Source of the DNA: Aplectana chamaeleonis
Lineage: Eukaryota; Nematoda; Chromadorea; Rhabditida; Cosmocercidae
DNA: 64,000 nt
Direction: 5' to 3'
NCBI GenBank assembly: GCA_029168955.1
Contig: JAPDOI010000966.1
Coordinates: forward strand, 181,418 to 245,417
Shown in pieces: positions 22,093-32,964 of the stretch. The first letter of the stretch is position 1, and each line of letters starts with the position of its first letter. The notes under the pieces are model-generated. The model saw only the letters and a program-made list of their open reading frames with translations. It was not told the origin of the DNA and made no database searches. The translations under genes were made by a program, and so were the position numbers.

Positions 22093-22556
22093 AATCAACA
22101 TAGGCCGCCGATATCACGGGAAAGTTCCGGAGTCGGCTGTTAGAGTCGATATATCGACGGGAACTCTCCCGGAGTACCGACTGCCTACTTGAGAAAATAT
22201 GAAACCCGCTAGAAGAACCGAAGGGTTTCGAACCCTGGAGTGATGGTGAGAGGCAAGTTAGGAAAAATTTATTAGACAAGAACTTACAAACAAACTACCC
22301 TATTAACCTACTAGCCTACGAAGAAACAGAGAACGAGGGAGGAACAGAGAGGGGGGGGGTGTTCTGCGTCGAGTCGAGCCCCCATAGCCAGTGCGAGCGC
22401 CTTATATGTCTGCTGTAGATCATGCGATTGATTGTCTGGCGCGATAGAGTGGTGCTAGAGCAGACGCGCAGACCGATCAACGCCCTATGACCGCTCACAC
22501 CCGTCATCCCTTCCCACCGGCCATCCCCTCACGGTGAGTTACCTACTTTTTGTTAA
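22093..22556 (+). repeat. ~465-bp direct repeat, left copy
   Basis: Starts AATCAACATAGGCCGCCG and ends near ACTTTTTGTTAACA; the second copy is at 23253-23741. Inside are GAGTCGATATATCGAC, a palindromic region (GTTCCGGAGTCGGCTG with CCGGAGTACCGACTG), and GTGCGAGCGCCTTATATGTC. Two copies in the same orientation around a ~700-bp centre resemble LTRs, but the ends do not show the usual TG...CA pair and no gag-pol is present. A tandem duplication is the alternative. Confidence 0.75.
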
Positions 22557-23252
22557 CATCCCTCTCTCTAGGAAGCGGCGACCTCGCCGCTTGGGTGAGA
22601 TCCCAGAACAGAACAATAAAAATTGGGCTTTTTTTACATTTAATTTACAACAAAATCAACAACAACAAAAAACCACACGAATTTCCAATCGCTACACATC
22701 CTACTCTACCCTAGTAGCCTATTCTAGAAGCGCCTGGGGTAAAACGATTCCGATATTCACGTCCCCTTGAATTCCATCCATTATTCGACCGTTCTGATGT
22801 AGAAGCCATCATCCATTGAGGTTGATACGGAAATGGCATTGACTGAAATTGCTGCTGCAAAGGATGAGAGACCGTACTGCTATCGCCATTGGTTGGAACG
22901 TCTGCTGACTTTTGAATTGTTCCTCTCGGCTGATGGTGCTTTCTGTTATTCCTCGTTTTGCACCTCTTGGCTAGTACTTGAAATACTGTCCTGCGCGCGA
23001 CTTTTTCATCGTCTCACCCCCAAACGTCGGGATGTTCACCTCCGAGCTAATGCAATTTCTTCTGTGACTGAGCCTGAAGTACTGAGGAGTTTCAGTACGA
23101 GCCCGGGAGTTGACCTGCATACAACCGATCAGTGTCGATGCACATGTGAATCTGTAACGAAAGTGAGAGGGCAACAGTGCCAGAAGACCCATAATGTGAT
23201 AGTGGTGGGGAAAAGTGAAATGGGCAAGATCTTTTCACCAGCTTGGCCCCCA
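22557..23252. other. Sequence between the two direct repeats
   Basis: About 700 bp including a perfect hairpin AAGCGGCGA-CC-TCGCCGCTT near 22573. A 156-codon plus frame (22833-23303) runs across the boundary of the right repeat and shows no retroviral motif, so I do not call a gene. Confidence 0.4.
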
Positions 23253-23741
23253 AATCAACGTAGGCCGCCGATATCACGGGAAAGTTCCGGAGTCGGCTGT
23301 TAGAGTCGATATATCGACGGGAACTCTCCCGGAGTACCGACTGCCTACTTGAGACAGGAATATGAACCCGCTAGAAGAACCAAAGGGTTTCGAACATTCC
23401 TGGAGTGATGGTAAGAGGCCGTCTAAGTTCGAGGAAAATTTATTAGACAAAAATTCAGGTCTTATAGAACAAGCTACCCTATTAACCTACCAACCTACGG
23501 AGAAACTAGAGAACTGAGGGAGGAAATGAGGAGGGGGTGTCCTGCGTCGAGTCGAGCCCTCATAGCCAGTGCGAGCGCCTTATATGTCTGCTGTAGATCA
23601 TGCGGATTGATTGTCTGGCGTGATAGAGTGGTGCTAGAGCAGACGCGCAGACCGATCAACGCCCTATGACCCACTCACACCCGTCATTCCTTCCCACCGG
23701 CCATCCCCTCATGGTGAGTTACATACTTTTTGTTAACAAAG
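23253..23741 (+). repeat. ~480-bp direct repeat, right copy
   Basis: Very similar to 22093-22556, with small insertions (for example at 23356, 23398 and 23422). The shared sequence ends at TACTTTTTGTTAACA. Confidence 0.75.
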
Positions 23742-25032
23742 TTTATCCTCAAGATTCTATTCCCCTTATGCATGGATTATTTGGGTAAGTCTCCTCCTTA
23801 CCTTTCGTTTTGTTCACTTCACCATCGTTCACTCCCAACTAGGGGGCAACAAAGTTGCCTGTCCGTAATTTTGAAGCGCTCAGACCGATAGGTCCACTTT
23901 GCAGCTGTTGTGTTAATCCATGCTGTACATGGTTTCTGATGACGTCATACTCATATTCGTAAATGTTGCAATGAGTCAAACGAATTTCGATTTCATTCCC
24001 ATGCTCCGCGCCGATGACTCGTCCACGGACGCTCACATAGTCTTCCCTGAAAGGCTATCCATCGCGCCTCTTCACACAACAATAATTTCCACTTTGTAAT
24101 TTTGACTGACAGCTGCCTATTATTTACTTTTTTTTTAGGATATTTCTTCCAAATTCTGTCTTCTAATAAATCGCGTAACAGTACGAGGGTCATACTTATA
24201 CATGTATTAGCTTATACATAATGTTTTTGTCTTCGATTTTCTCTATAAATAGCTCAGGGATTTTTAATGACATAGATCCAGATCCTATAGATCCAGATTC
24301 TCTTCTTGAGTTATTTATTTATGCAGATTGAGTTAGATGTTTGATGAATGCTCAGATTACTCAAATTCGCAATGCATTCCTCTATTCAAGAGTGCACTCT
24401 CTTGGGCTCAGGAAATTTGAGTGTTTGTGTGTGAGGAGGTAAATCAGAGGAAACGAAAAATTTCCAGAAACCGAAAAACGAAATTTTTTGATTCTGAAAT
24501 TTTTGATTGAGATACTATACTACGCTGCAAAATATACTTTTTTGAATTTTTTTATTTTTCGGGTTTTCTTTTTGGTTTTTTTTTCGAAAACTCAATACAG
24601 AAAAAAACCGGGAATCTTCTGACCTTCAGTTGACTCATCTCTACCAAAAAAATTGTTCTTGACACAAGAATTTTAATTTTGCGGTTTTTTTTGTGTCCGA
24701 AATCTTTTCGCACATTCCTGAAGGGAAGGTGAGGGACCATCTAAGTTCGATGAAAATCTGGCCAACAATTCAGGTCTCATGACTGAGCTTTGATCCAGGT
24801 GGAATTACTAAGCACTAAAGAATACTACATACCGTGAACCTAAGGTGTTGCCATGAAACATATCACTGGATTTGATCTGGCACTCAGGGCCGATGAACCT
24901 GTAACCGGTATGGTCCCCACTAAGGCAGTGAGCGAATGCTCATCCCTACCTGTGACTTGCAATCAATGTATCGTTAATTTCTGGATGGGGTAAACTGGGG
25001 GCGTGCCTGTCGAGCGGGAAGGGAGGCTCCGT
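23742..25032. other. No supported feature
   Basis: Mixed, partly AT-rich DNA (24440-24700 is rich in A and T runs). No gene, RNA or dispersed repeat could be supported. Confidence 0.35.
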
Positions 25033-25507
25033 TAGGCGGCGTTCAGAGCTTCCGCGAGGCGACGCGATGGTTTTGCGAAAATCGCGTCGCGTAGGAATCC
25101 AAGAATGAACGCCGTGCAAACCCTGGGCGATTACGCTCGATAGAGTATGTGCTCAGCTTCGCTTAAGCAACCTACAAAAATTTTTAACTGAAGTTCGCAA
25201 CAGTTCTTTCGTGTTTGTTTGAAAACAAGTAATCTCAAAAACGCCCATTCTATTGTTTTCATTGTGTGATTTGGATGTGTTTATGAAAATAACTTGAAGA
25301 AAGCCATCAGCGAGCTTGTCTTCGCGCGACGATCGTTGCGTCGCTCTTTAATGCAACGCAATTCGACTTCATCGTTTGTGCGTCAAATCCGTCAATCGCG
25401 CCACTCCGCTACAAGCTCCTAGCGATGACTCGACGCGACGTCGAAATGTAGGCCAATTATAAAGTCGCGTCGTGTCGCGCTGCGAAAGAACTATGAACGC
25501 CGCCTTA
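25033..25507. mobile_element. TA-flanked inverted-repeat element (MITE C), ~475 bp
   Basis: Left end TAGGCGGCGTTCAGAG and right end CTATGAACGCCGCCTTA are inverted repeats with TA at the tips. Sub-terminal CGCGTCGCG-like words recur on both sides (GACGCGATGG, AAATCGCGTCGCG, AGTCGCGTCGTGTCGCG). No transposase frame. Confidence 0.72.
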
Positions 25508-25703
25508 CGGATAAAAAGCGATCGATATTGCTCATAATCAACATTGTCCCTTTCAGAGTCCAGCATCCCGTTGGCAAGCGTCTCCACAAAGTAAGGAACC
25601 ACTTTGTAATAAGATCTTCCTATTGGGAAATTCTATGATCCTCCAGTCGTGTGAAGAAACTTCACACTTTTGTCACATGTAACACTTTTTAGTAAACTCC
25701 AAA

Positions 25704-25852
25704 CACCGTGCGGTACCGATTGCCCCAAGGGCATAAAATTATGATATAAGTTGCATTGCTACATGATTCGGTGACTCGACTTTGGGTTCTGAACTCTCAA
25801 ATTAAAATTGTAGAGTTTTTTATGGCTTTGTGGCAATCGGTACCGCACGGTA
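25704..25852. mobile_element. Small inverted-repeat element (MITE D), ~150 bp
   Basis: ACCGTGCGGTACCGATTGCC at the left and GGCAATCGGTACCGCACGGT at the right are perfect inverted repeats of about 20 bp, with a few more matching bases inward. The centre is AT-rich and non-coding. Confidence 0.82.
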
Positions 25853-26249
25853 TTTTTCGTCTAGTGCACTTTTTAAATTAAAAGTTTCGTTCTGCTCAGA
25901 GCATTTTGCATTTATTTTCAACATTGGAGGACTTGGTTTTCCGCGCGTTGTAGCAACGCAAGTGTTCGTAAAATTTTGGGTGCATTTTCAGATGCGGTTG
26001 GCCATATTCTTAAATTATGGCTTCGCGCCCAAAATCGCATCTATGTCTCCATAGGGCATTAAAACGTGGGCTTCGCTCTACCCAGTGTTATTTTTCCACT
26101 CAACGGAAGAACTCCGACCATAACCCTGTTCTCAGACAATATTCTTAACTTAGCTGAACTCAAAAGGTTTGTTAAGCGTCTGGAATGAGGAATACTCATT
26201 CAGAAATGTTCCCGAATCTTGAAAACCATAGCTCTGATAAAATGCGAAA
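25853..26249. other. No supported feature
   Basis: I see no gene or repeat in this stretch. Confidence 0.35.
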
Positions 26250-26325
26250 ATTGCTCCAAAGAAAATCGAACCGCTCCCCTACCGGGTGTGAGGCTAGACG
26301 CTACCCTCTGTGCCACGACCCTGAC
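26250..26325 (-). pseudogene. tRNA-like sequence, minus strand
   Basis: Read on the minus strand, TGGCACAGAGGG (26315-26304) is a good A box and GGTTCGATTTTC (26272-26261) a near-consensus B box, 43 bases apart as in a real tRNA. The TψC and acceptor stems do not pair well, so I call a tRNA pseudogene or SINE head. Confidence 0.45.
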
Positions 26326-26799
26326 TGCACGCTATGTGGTTGAAAGGTATAATGAAGAGGCTGTGTCGAGTAGCATCTGAAGACCCACAGCAGAAATCGA
26401 TTATGTTCTTTAAGATTCCATCACGCGTCAAATGAATTCTATGAGTTTGAATTTGAAATGAATTTCTGACCAGTTTTCGAACACTTGAAGGCCTACTTGC
26501 TGAAGGCTAAGATCGACCGTGTGGGTTACATACGGACGCAGACAGGCTCTTCCTGTTCGTTTTCTACTTCTTTTTCCTTGTCTGTTGTCGGAGGCGGTTC
26601 TTCCCATTACTCAGCCTATTTGAGGCGCAAGCCGTGGGGCATCTCTAGTAGGCTCTCGGTTTCGCTTTCTTTCAGCGGTGTCGCTCTTTGGTCTAAAAAC
26701 ATAATTATCACCGGTCAGTGTGCTTCTCTGAGTTTCAATTCCGGTCCGCAGTTGCGTCCTCTGACACGTTTTTTGCGGTCGCACGCGCTGGAGTGAGTC

Positions 26800-26929
26800 G
26801 AGTTTCCAGCGCCAAAGCCGACTCGTTGTAGCTTTTTTATACAGTTTTCTCCAATTTTGTTTAGTATCCAGTTTTCAAAACCCACCTAGAGTCAAATGGT
26901 AGATCTGGTGGCTGTGGCGCTGGAAACTC
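26800..26929. repeat. Inverted repeat, 20-bp arms
   Basis: GAGTTTCCAGCGCCAAAGCC (26800-26819) and GGCTGTGGCGCTGGAAACTC (26910-26929) pair with one mismatch across a ~90-bp AT-rich centre. Weaker matching continues outward. Probably a small MITE. Confidence 0.6.
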
Positions 26930-27362
26930 TTCCGATTCGAAAGCGCGCGGCTGCAGAGCGTGTCGACACGCAATTATGGACCGGAATCTGGCCCAGAGAA
27001 GCGCAGTATGTTTCGTCGAGGACCACATCTCCGCTGCTGGTGATAACCAAAATCGAGAGCAGACTAGAGAGTTCCTAGAGCGTGGTTAGGAGGTGAAGTT
27101 CATGAAGGAAGACGAAGTACTGAATTTTCCGTGGACGTGCTCTTCAACTACGACTGTTTCCAATCACACCGCGCCACTATTTGGCCTTGTTGAAACAGGC
27201 ATCCTTCCCCCTTCGGACGCATGTTAATATTCTTCAACGCACCTATGAACATCGAACCATTGTACCAACCCAGGAATGATGTTTAAATTTAGATGGAGGA
27301 TATAGAGGAGGCTTTCCAGTTCTACGACACCAAGGGCGACTCGAAAATTGCCGCATCACAGG

Positions 27363-27657
27363 TAAAGTGTAAATGGAATGAGAATGGCTGCTCAAGCGGC
27401 CGGCGTGATTGGCAGGCGGCCGTCGCATGGGCCGCTTCTCGTACGAGTGTTGGTTTCTGAACGGCGGCAACCCTCTCTCCTTCTGCAGAGCTGATTGATC
27501 GGCGCAGTGTTTGCCGCCAGCCGGCGCCGGCCCCGTTCGTAGTCGACGGCCGTGGGGACGCCTTCGATGCTCGTCCGAGAGCGGCGATCGTGTGACGGCC
27601 GCCTGCCAAGCTAATGCCGGCCGCATGAGCCGCCATTCTCATTCGGACACACTTTAA
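27363..27657. mobile_element. GC-rich inverted-repeat element (MITE E), ~295 bp
   Basis: Arms of about 85 bp: the left arm has AAGTGT, GAATGAGAATGGC, GCGGCCGGC, TTGGCAGGCGGCCGTC in order and the right arm has the complement. The centre is GC-rich. The 125- and 127-codon minus-strand frames over it are side effects of the high GC content. Confidence 0.82.
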
Positions 27658-28299
27658 ACGACATTTTGTTCCCCCTTCTTTGTCACCTTGTCTGTACATA
27701 GTTTGGATTACTAGCGTCAGAACAGATCAGGGTTTCAGAAGTTTAGGACCATTTCTAACCAGGGAGCCTCGCTAGTCATGCATGGGTTGTTGAGCAATCT
27801 GCGGTAGTTGCGTGGTCGTCGGACATGCTCTTTTTGATTCTGTTATTGGATCCTGCAACGAACCCTAAGCTAGCAAGTTTTTACTGGTTATAGTGACTAC
27901 CTTTGTGATCTCATATCTATCTCTATCATAGAAGCCGAGCTGTTGTTCATAAGAAAATGTAGTGGTAGAAACGGATAAACAGCCGTTCCGCTTCAAAGAT
28001 AGCATGATAATAGCTTCAACATGGCTTTGTAGAGATCAGATACAAACCATAGGTATTCATACATATATGTTCTCTTTATTACTACCCCCTCTCTTACCAT
28101 TACCGGCTCCAAACTTTAACTAGGGTCGTCCTCCGGAAAATTTGGGGAAGAAGCAATGATCTTGCGCCCGCTGTTGATTTTTTGCGCTGAGTTTTTCTAT
28201 GACATTTGTGTTTTTCTCGAGTTCCTATCCCTTGTTTTTCAGTTGTTGGTGAGCGACAGTCGAAGCAACGACAGTATAAATAAATAAAATAAATAAAAT
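27658..28299. other. No supported feature
   Basis: Ordinary sequence with a short AAATAAAT run near 28275-28300. No gene is supported. Confidence 0.35.
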
Positions 28300-28890
28300 A
28301 TACAGAAATTTCTGGAAATTGAGCTTCCTTCCCAAAGTAGCGGTCTGGCAATGCCATTTAAAAGTTTAAAAACTTAATTATTTTGAAATATCTTAAAAAA
28401 TGATCTGGCGTAAAATTGTCTACGAAGTGATAAAAAGAGTGTAGGAGATGAAGTGAAACATACGATTTGGCGGTCAATCATACATACCAACTATCGAGAA
28501 GTACTGACGGACGAAGGGATCGTATTCTGCATAGCTTCTCCGTTAAACTTACTGTAGAGAAAAGCCAAGCACGATATGGGTTGGAGCCCTGCGTTCACCT
28601 AGCTTGATCTATGCTGATTCCCTTATTACAGCTTTCACAAAAGGCTTAATGCTTCCGTTGCGCTTTTGATTTTGCTTCGATAAGTTCAACGGAGAAGCTG
28701 TAAAAATCCAATCCCTTTAGTTATTGCACTTCATTTCTTAGCTTTTTTATTACTTCAGGCTATTTTACTCCAAACCACTTTTAGGATATTTCAAGATATT
28801 TTCAAGCTTTTTTTTTAACTTTCAAATGGCACTGCCTAATCATTACTTTTGCCAAGAAGCTGAATTTGAAATTCTCATACATTTTTTTCT
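28300..28890. mobile_element. Fold-back palindrome, copy 2 of the 4476-5160 family
   Basis: Arms about 28300-28575 and 28640-28885. Matching landmarks are TTTGAAATATCTTAAAAAAT with TTTAGGATATTTCAAGATAT, and CTTCTCCGTTAAACTTA with AAGTTCAACGGAGAAG. The right edge (ATCATTACTTTTGCCA) continues into the left-hand module also seen at 1835-2080. Confidence 0.75.
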
Positions 28891-29360
28891 GAAGGTTCCC
28901 TTTCCGACTTGAATTTTGCTCAACTGTTTTCAGTTGGGAGAGATGAAACCCCCAACAGACGATATTGTAGTACGAGTATAATTTTAAAACTTGTGACCCA
29001 CAACCATAATAAAAACACCACTCGTCGCCGCATTCTTTGTAACAGGTGAAAAATCGATATTGTTGAAAATGAACACTCGATTTGCATGATAAGAAGAATT
29101 TTCTAAACAAGGGCTAAGAGTCATCAACAACCAACAATCATTGCAGCAGTTTGTGCAACAGGCAAGAATCTATATTATTGATTGGCATGAATCGTTTATG
29201 TTTGGTTACAAAATTCCTCCACCATGAGACCCATACCCATCAACAATCACCACTCCTCGCCGCATTTCGTGCAATATGCGCGAAAATCGATGATAATGAT
29301 TATCGATCGATCAAAGCGTCGTGAGTACGAAATCTGACAAGTTAAGTACTTATACCCAAT
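28891..29360 (+). mobile_element. Left-hand module copy plus three degenerate ~120-bp units
   Basis: 28891-29040 matches 1880-2080. It is followed by three loose repeats sharing ACCCA-AACCATAA / CCCATCAACAATC, then ACTC-TCGCCGCATT, then AAAATCGAT. No 42-bp minisatellite is present, unlike at 2086 and 5262. Confidence 0.55.
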
Positions 29361-29479
29361 GCCCTATGTTAATTAGCTGCAGATCCATCCACAGACCCTG
29401 GCCTTCACAGACGTACATAGTACGCCCATGAAGTTTTCGTGATCCACGGCTAATTCAGTATGTATACCCAAGATTTTTA

Positions 29480-29720
29480 GGTACCCTTCAAAGTTAAGGT
29501 ATCAAGCTCCAATTGGATAAGGGACGACCTGCATCTATTTCCAGCCTCCTCTTCAAACATGAGCTTTCTAACTCAATTTTAAGTGTACCAACAAGGTCGC
29601 GAACGCCGTCTAAAAAAACGAGATTCACAACAAAAACTCTTTTTTTTTCATACACCAGTGAACCATTCCAAACCATTTTTGGAAGGCAACACCAACTTTT
29701 TGCGCTGCTTCTAGTACACT
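29480..29720 (+). mobile_element. Right-hand module, partial copy 4
   Basis: Matches the inner part of the right-hand module (GCATCTATTTCCAGCCTCCT, AGCTTTCTA-CTCAATTTTAA, GTCGCGAACGCCGTCTAA, CCATTCCAAACCATTTTT). It lies ~450 bp after the left-hand module, in the same order as elsewhere. Confidence 0.65.
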
Positions 29721-30187
29721 TTAAAGCTACCTGAGTTCTACGTTCTCTCTGAACTTAGTTGGTGTTGTCAAAGTCTTCACAGCTATCTCGTCCCACACCG
29801 CCGGCGGCTAGTTGAGCAACAAGTAGGGATACGAGGCAGTCGGGGGTTTGATCTCATCACTGCGAATGTGCATGTATTTTCATTGCAAAAAATGCTTATA
29901 ACAATGTTTTTCTATTATTGGGTCAGCAAAAGGATAGATGGTTATAAAATATTGTGTATGGACCCAAAGGTCCATACACACGAATAGCGAGATTTCCTAG
30001 TAAGAACCGGTTTATTATCCACTCATCGGTGAAGGTTTTCTAGTCTTTTATTTATGTTCTTCAAGCTAATTTACACAACTTGTCACAAAATATAGATTGG
30101 AAACTGTCTGCGCTCACTACAGCTCCAACCAACAGAGAACCTTATCGAACGGATGACTCAACAGTGGAAAGATCAACCAGGTTGGCA
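29721..30187. other. Spacer with one perfect hairpin
   Basis: No gene. At 29953-29980 TGTGTATGGACC and GGTCCATACACA form a perfect 12-bp stem with a CAAA loop; no T-run follows, so nothing suggests a terminator. Confidence 0.5.
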
Positions 30188-31214
30188 GTCTGTTATGTTA
30201 TGTCATTTTATGTTAAGCTATGTTATGTTATGTTATGTTATGCTATGTTATGTTATGATATGTTATGTTGTGTTATGTTATGTTATGCTATGTTATGTTA
30301 TGATATGTTATGTTATGCTGTGTTATGTTATGTTATGCTATGTTATGTTATGATATGTTATGTTATGTTATGTTATGCTATGTTATGTTATGCTATGTTA
30401 TGTTATGATATGTTATGTTGTGTTATGTTATGTTATGCTATGTTATGTTATGATATGTTATGTTATGTTGTGTTATGTTATGTTATGCTATGTTATGTTA
30501 TGATATGTTATGTTATGTTATGTTACGTTATGCTATGCTATGCCAGGCTATGTTATGTTATGTTTTGTTATGTTATGCTATGCTATGTTATGTTATGTTA
30601 TGTTGTGTTATGTTATGTTATGCTATGTTATGTTATGTTGTGTTATGTTATGTTATGCTATGTTATGTTATGATATGTTATGTTATGTTATGTTATGCTA
30701 TGTTATGTTATGATATGTTATGTTATGTTGTGTTATGTTATTTTATGCTATGTTATGTTATGATTTGTTATGTTATGTTATGTTGTGTTATGTTATGTTA
30801 TGTTATGTTATGTTATGTTATGTTATGTTATGTTATGTTATGTTATGTTATGTTATGTTATGTTGTGTTATGTTATGTTATGATATGCTATGTTGTGTGT
30901 TATGTTATGTTATGTTATGCTATGTTATGTTATGTTATGCTATGTTATGTTATGTAATGTTATGTTATGTTATGCTATGTTATGTTATGTAATGTTATGT
31001 TATGTTATGTTATGTCATGTTATGTTATGTTATGTTATGTTATGTTATGTTACATTATGTTATATATGTTATGTTATGTTATGTTATGTTATGTTATGTT
31101 ATGTTATGCTATGTTATGTTGTGTTATGTTATGTTATGATATGTTATGTTATGTTATGTCATGTTATGTTATGTTATCTTATCTTATCTTATCTTATGTT
31201 ATGTATGTATGTAT
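30188..31214 (+). repeat. (TTATG)n pentanucleotide array, ~1 kb
   Basis: About 200 units of TTATG with interspersed CTATG, ATATG and TTGTG variants, ending in TTATC and TATG(T) runs. The pentamer contains no stop in the plus frames, which creates overlapping open frames of up to 197 codons (repeating LCYVM). These are not genes. The array lies just beyond the 3' end of a minus-strand LINE. Confidence 0.97.
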
Positions 31215-31348
31215 GTTTGTATGTTTATTACATAAGATTAACTTATGTGAAAGGAGTAAGAGTAGCTTAATTGAAACCAGCTAATAACAACTGAAATCAC
31301 ATAAACACGAGAAGTTGAAATGGGCAGCGAGATCAGTATAGGCAAGCA

Positions 31349-31798
31349 TCAGCATGTGAAACTACTAAGAATGAGCTTTTTGGAGAAGTTGCGGCTAAAA
31401 GGAATTGCGGATGTTCTGCAGAGTCTTTCAAACAATGGCACTGTTCTATTAATAAAGAAGTAACGCCTACAGTCTAGCCTGGCTCTTTTCAGTTGTAGCT
31501 TGCATGTACCCCCTCTAATGAATGAAGTCCTCTCTGTGAAGAGGTTCGCAGATCGGAGACCACACTGGCCGTGGAGAATTTTATGAAGCAAAAGAAGATC
31601 GAACAATTTCCTCCTCTTCGAAAGGCTTCGCAACCCAATGTTTTCATTCCTTTCTTTGCTCGAAGGTATTTGCTCATAAAGAAACCCTAACGATCTTATC
31701 ATCAATTTTCTTGTAAAACCATTTTGCACTCTTTGTAACTTTTCTATGCTTTTCCGCTTGTATGGGCTAAACACTGGTGTACCATATTCCATTACCAG
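31349..31798 (-). pseudogene. C-terminal part of a CR1/Jockey-like LINE
   Basis: An open frame of about 150 codons ending at 31349. EYGTPVFSPYKR, IEKLQRVQNGFTRKL, then ERNENIGLRSLSKRRKLFDL and LLLHKIL are the region that follows the reverse transcriptase thumb in CR1/Jockey-type LINEs. The upstream part of the protein continues, in register, at 36297 on the same strand. The ATG at 31792 is therefore internal and not a true start. Confidence 0.8.
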
Positions 31799-31806
31799 CT
31801 GCGCCA

Positions 31807-31874
31807 GGCGGCTAACGCCGCCCAGCGCCGCTGGCTAACCGGCTTCGCCGGTTCGGTGGCCGGCTTCGCCGGCC
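31807..31874. other. Cluster of four GC-rich hairpins
   Basis: Consecutive stem-loops: GGCGGC-TAAC-GCCGCC (31807-31822), CCAGC-GCC-GCTGG (31822-31834), AACCGGC-TTC-GCCGGTT (31837-31853) and GGCCGGC-TTC-GCCGGCC (31858-31874). The last two contain GCTTCGC, complement of the stable mini-hairpin GCGAAGC. They sit at the left edge of the block inserted in the LINE. Confidence 0.85.
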
Positions 31875-31989
31875 TGTTCTAGATGGCCTAACAAAACGAT
31901 TTAACAAAGAGTGAGACAACAATTCTGTTGCTGTAGAACGGTTCTGCTAGAAAACATTATGATCAGTTTGGTTTTACTCCAAGCATCCG

Positions 31990-32810
31990 TGCTGCGATTA
32001 AGTTTTCCTGACGCCGGTTAACCGCTGGTGGATAGGCTTCGACAAACGGAAGGCCGACTTGGCTGGCCTTCCTCCATCGGCGATGTGCAGCATTGGTTTG
32101 GCTTCTCCGAACAATAAACCGACTTTGCCGTCCGCTCTCCCCATCCCCCCACCAACCGCATGTTGCGTTCGTTTGGGTTTGCGGAACGATAGAAGGCTGT
32201 GCCGCCAGTGTGGTTGATGGGGTGTCCCATCAACCACATATAGCACTCGTTTGGCTTCGCCCAACAATTGACCTCCTTTCCACGGGCCTTCCACCATAAA
32301 CCACGGGCAGCAATAGTTTGTCTTCGTTAACCGAAACACTGGCTTTACTGCCCCCCATCAACCGCATGTAGCACTCATTTGGCTTCGGCCAACAATTGAC
32401 CTCCTTTCCCGGGCCTTCCACCATCAACCACGGGTAGCAGGTGAGCTGGTTTCCTCGGCCTTTCTCCATTACCCACGCACAGCATTCGTTCGGCTGCTCC
32501 GGACGGTAGACACGCTTTGCCGCCGGCTTCCCTCCCCCCCCCCCCCACAAACCGCATGTTGCTCTCGTTTGGCTTTGCCCAACAATTGCCCTCCTTTCCC
32601 GGCCTTTCCCCATTAACCACGGGTAGCAATCGTTTGTCTTCGCCAACCTGAAGACTGGCTTCACCGCCCTTCCCCGAAAAACCGCGTGTAGCATTCGTAT
32701 GACATCGCCAATCTGAAAGACGATCACTTCATGTAGCATTCTTTTGGCTATGCCTAACGAAGGACTGGCTTTGCTAGCCTCCCTCGAATAACCATTAACC
32801 ACAGCATTCT
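31990..32810. repeat. Irregular ~75-bp tandem repeats
   Basis: About ten loosely related units built from TTTGGCTTCGCCCAACAAT, GACCTCCTTTCC, GGCCTTCCACCAT and AACCACGGGTAGCA or AACCGCATGTAGCA. Unit length varies between roughly 60 and 125 bp. A minus frame of 190 codons (32230-32802) is a translation of the repeat and is not called as a gene. Confidence 0.75.
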
Positions 32811-32935
32811 ACGTGGGTCCCACAATGAACTGCCGCCATGAAAGTTTATAGGACGCAATACGCAACCACTATGTAGGTTTCACAACAATAGGTAAAATGT
32901 ACGTTTAAAATGAAAGGCGCAATACACAGCACAAC
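32811..32935 (+). repeat. Degenerate 60-bp repeats, left flank of the 114-bp satellite
   Basis: Two diverged units: GTGGGTCCCACAATGA, then AAAGTTTATAGGACGCAATA, and again GGTTTCACAACAAT, then AAAGGCGCAATACACA. They match the better-kept units at 35938-36095. Confidence 0.6.
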
Positions 32936-32964
32936 AATATGCGAAGAATCTTGAGCACCCACTC

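Noticed and set aside
27243..27699. 125- and 127-codon Arg/Ala-rich minus frames
   Set aside because: They lie over a GC-rich inverted-repeat element where stops are rare by composition.
29953..29980. Perfect 12-bp hairpin as a terminator or microRNA precursor
   Set aside because: The stem is too short for a microRNA precursor and no T-run follows.
30080..31284. Several 90-197-codon frames of repeating LCYVM, looking like membrane proteins
   Set aside because: They are translations of (TTATG)n, which has no stop in any plus frame.
31799..31880. Helitron 3' end (hairpin then CTAG)
   Set aside because: A GC hairpin is followed by TTCTAG at ~31876-31881, but the next base is A and not T, and no matching 5' TC end or Rep/helicase was seen.
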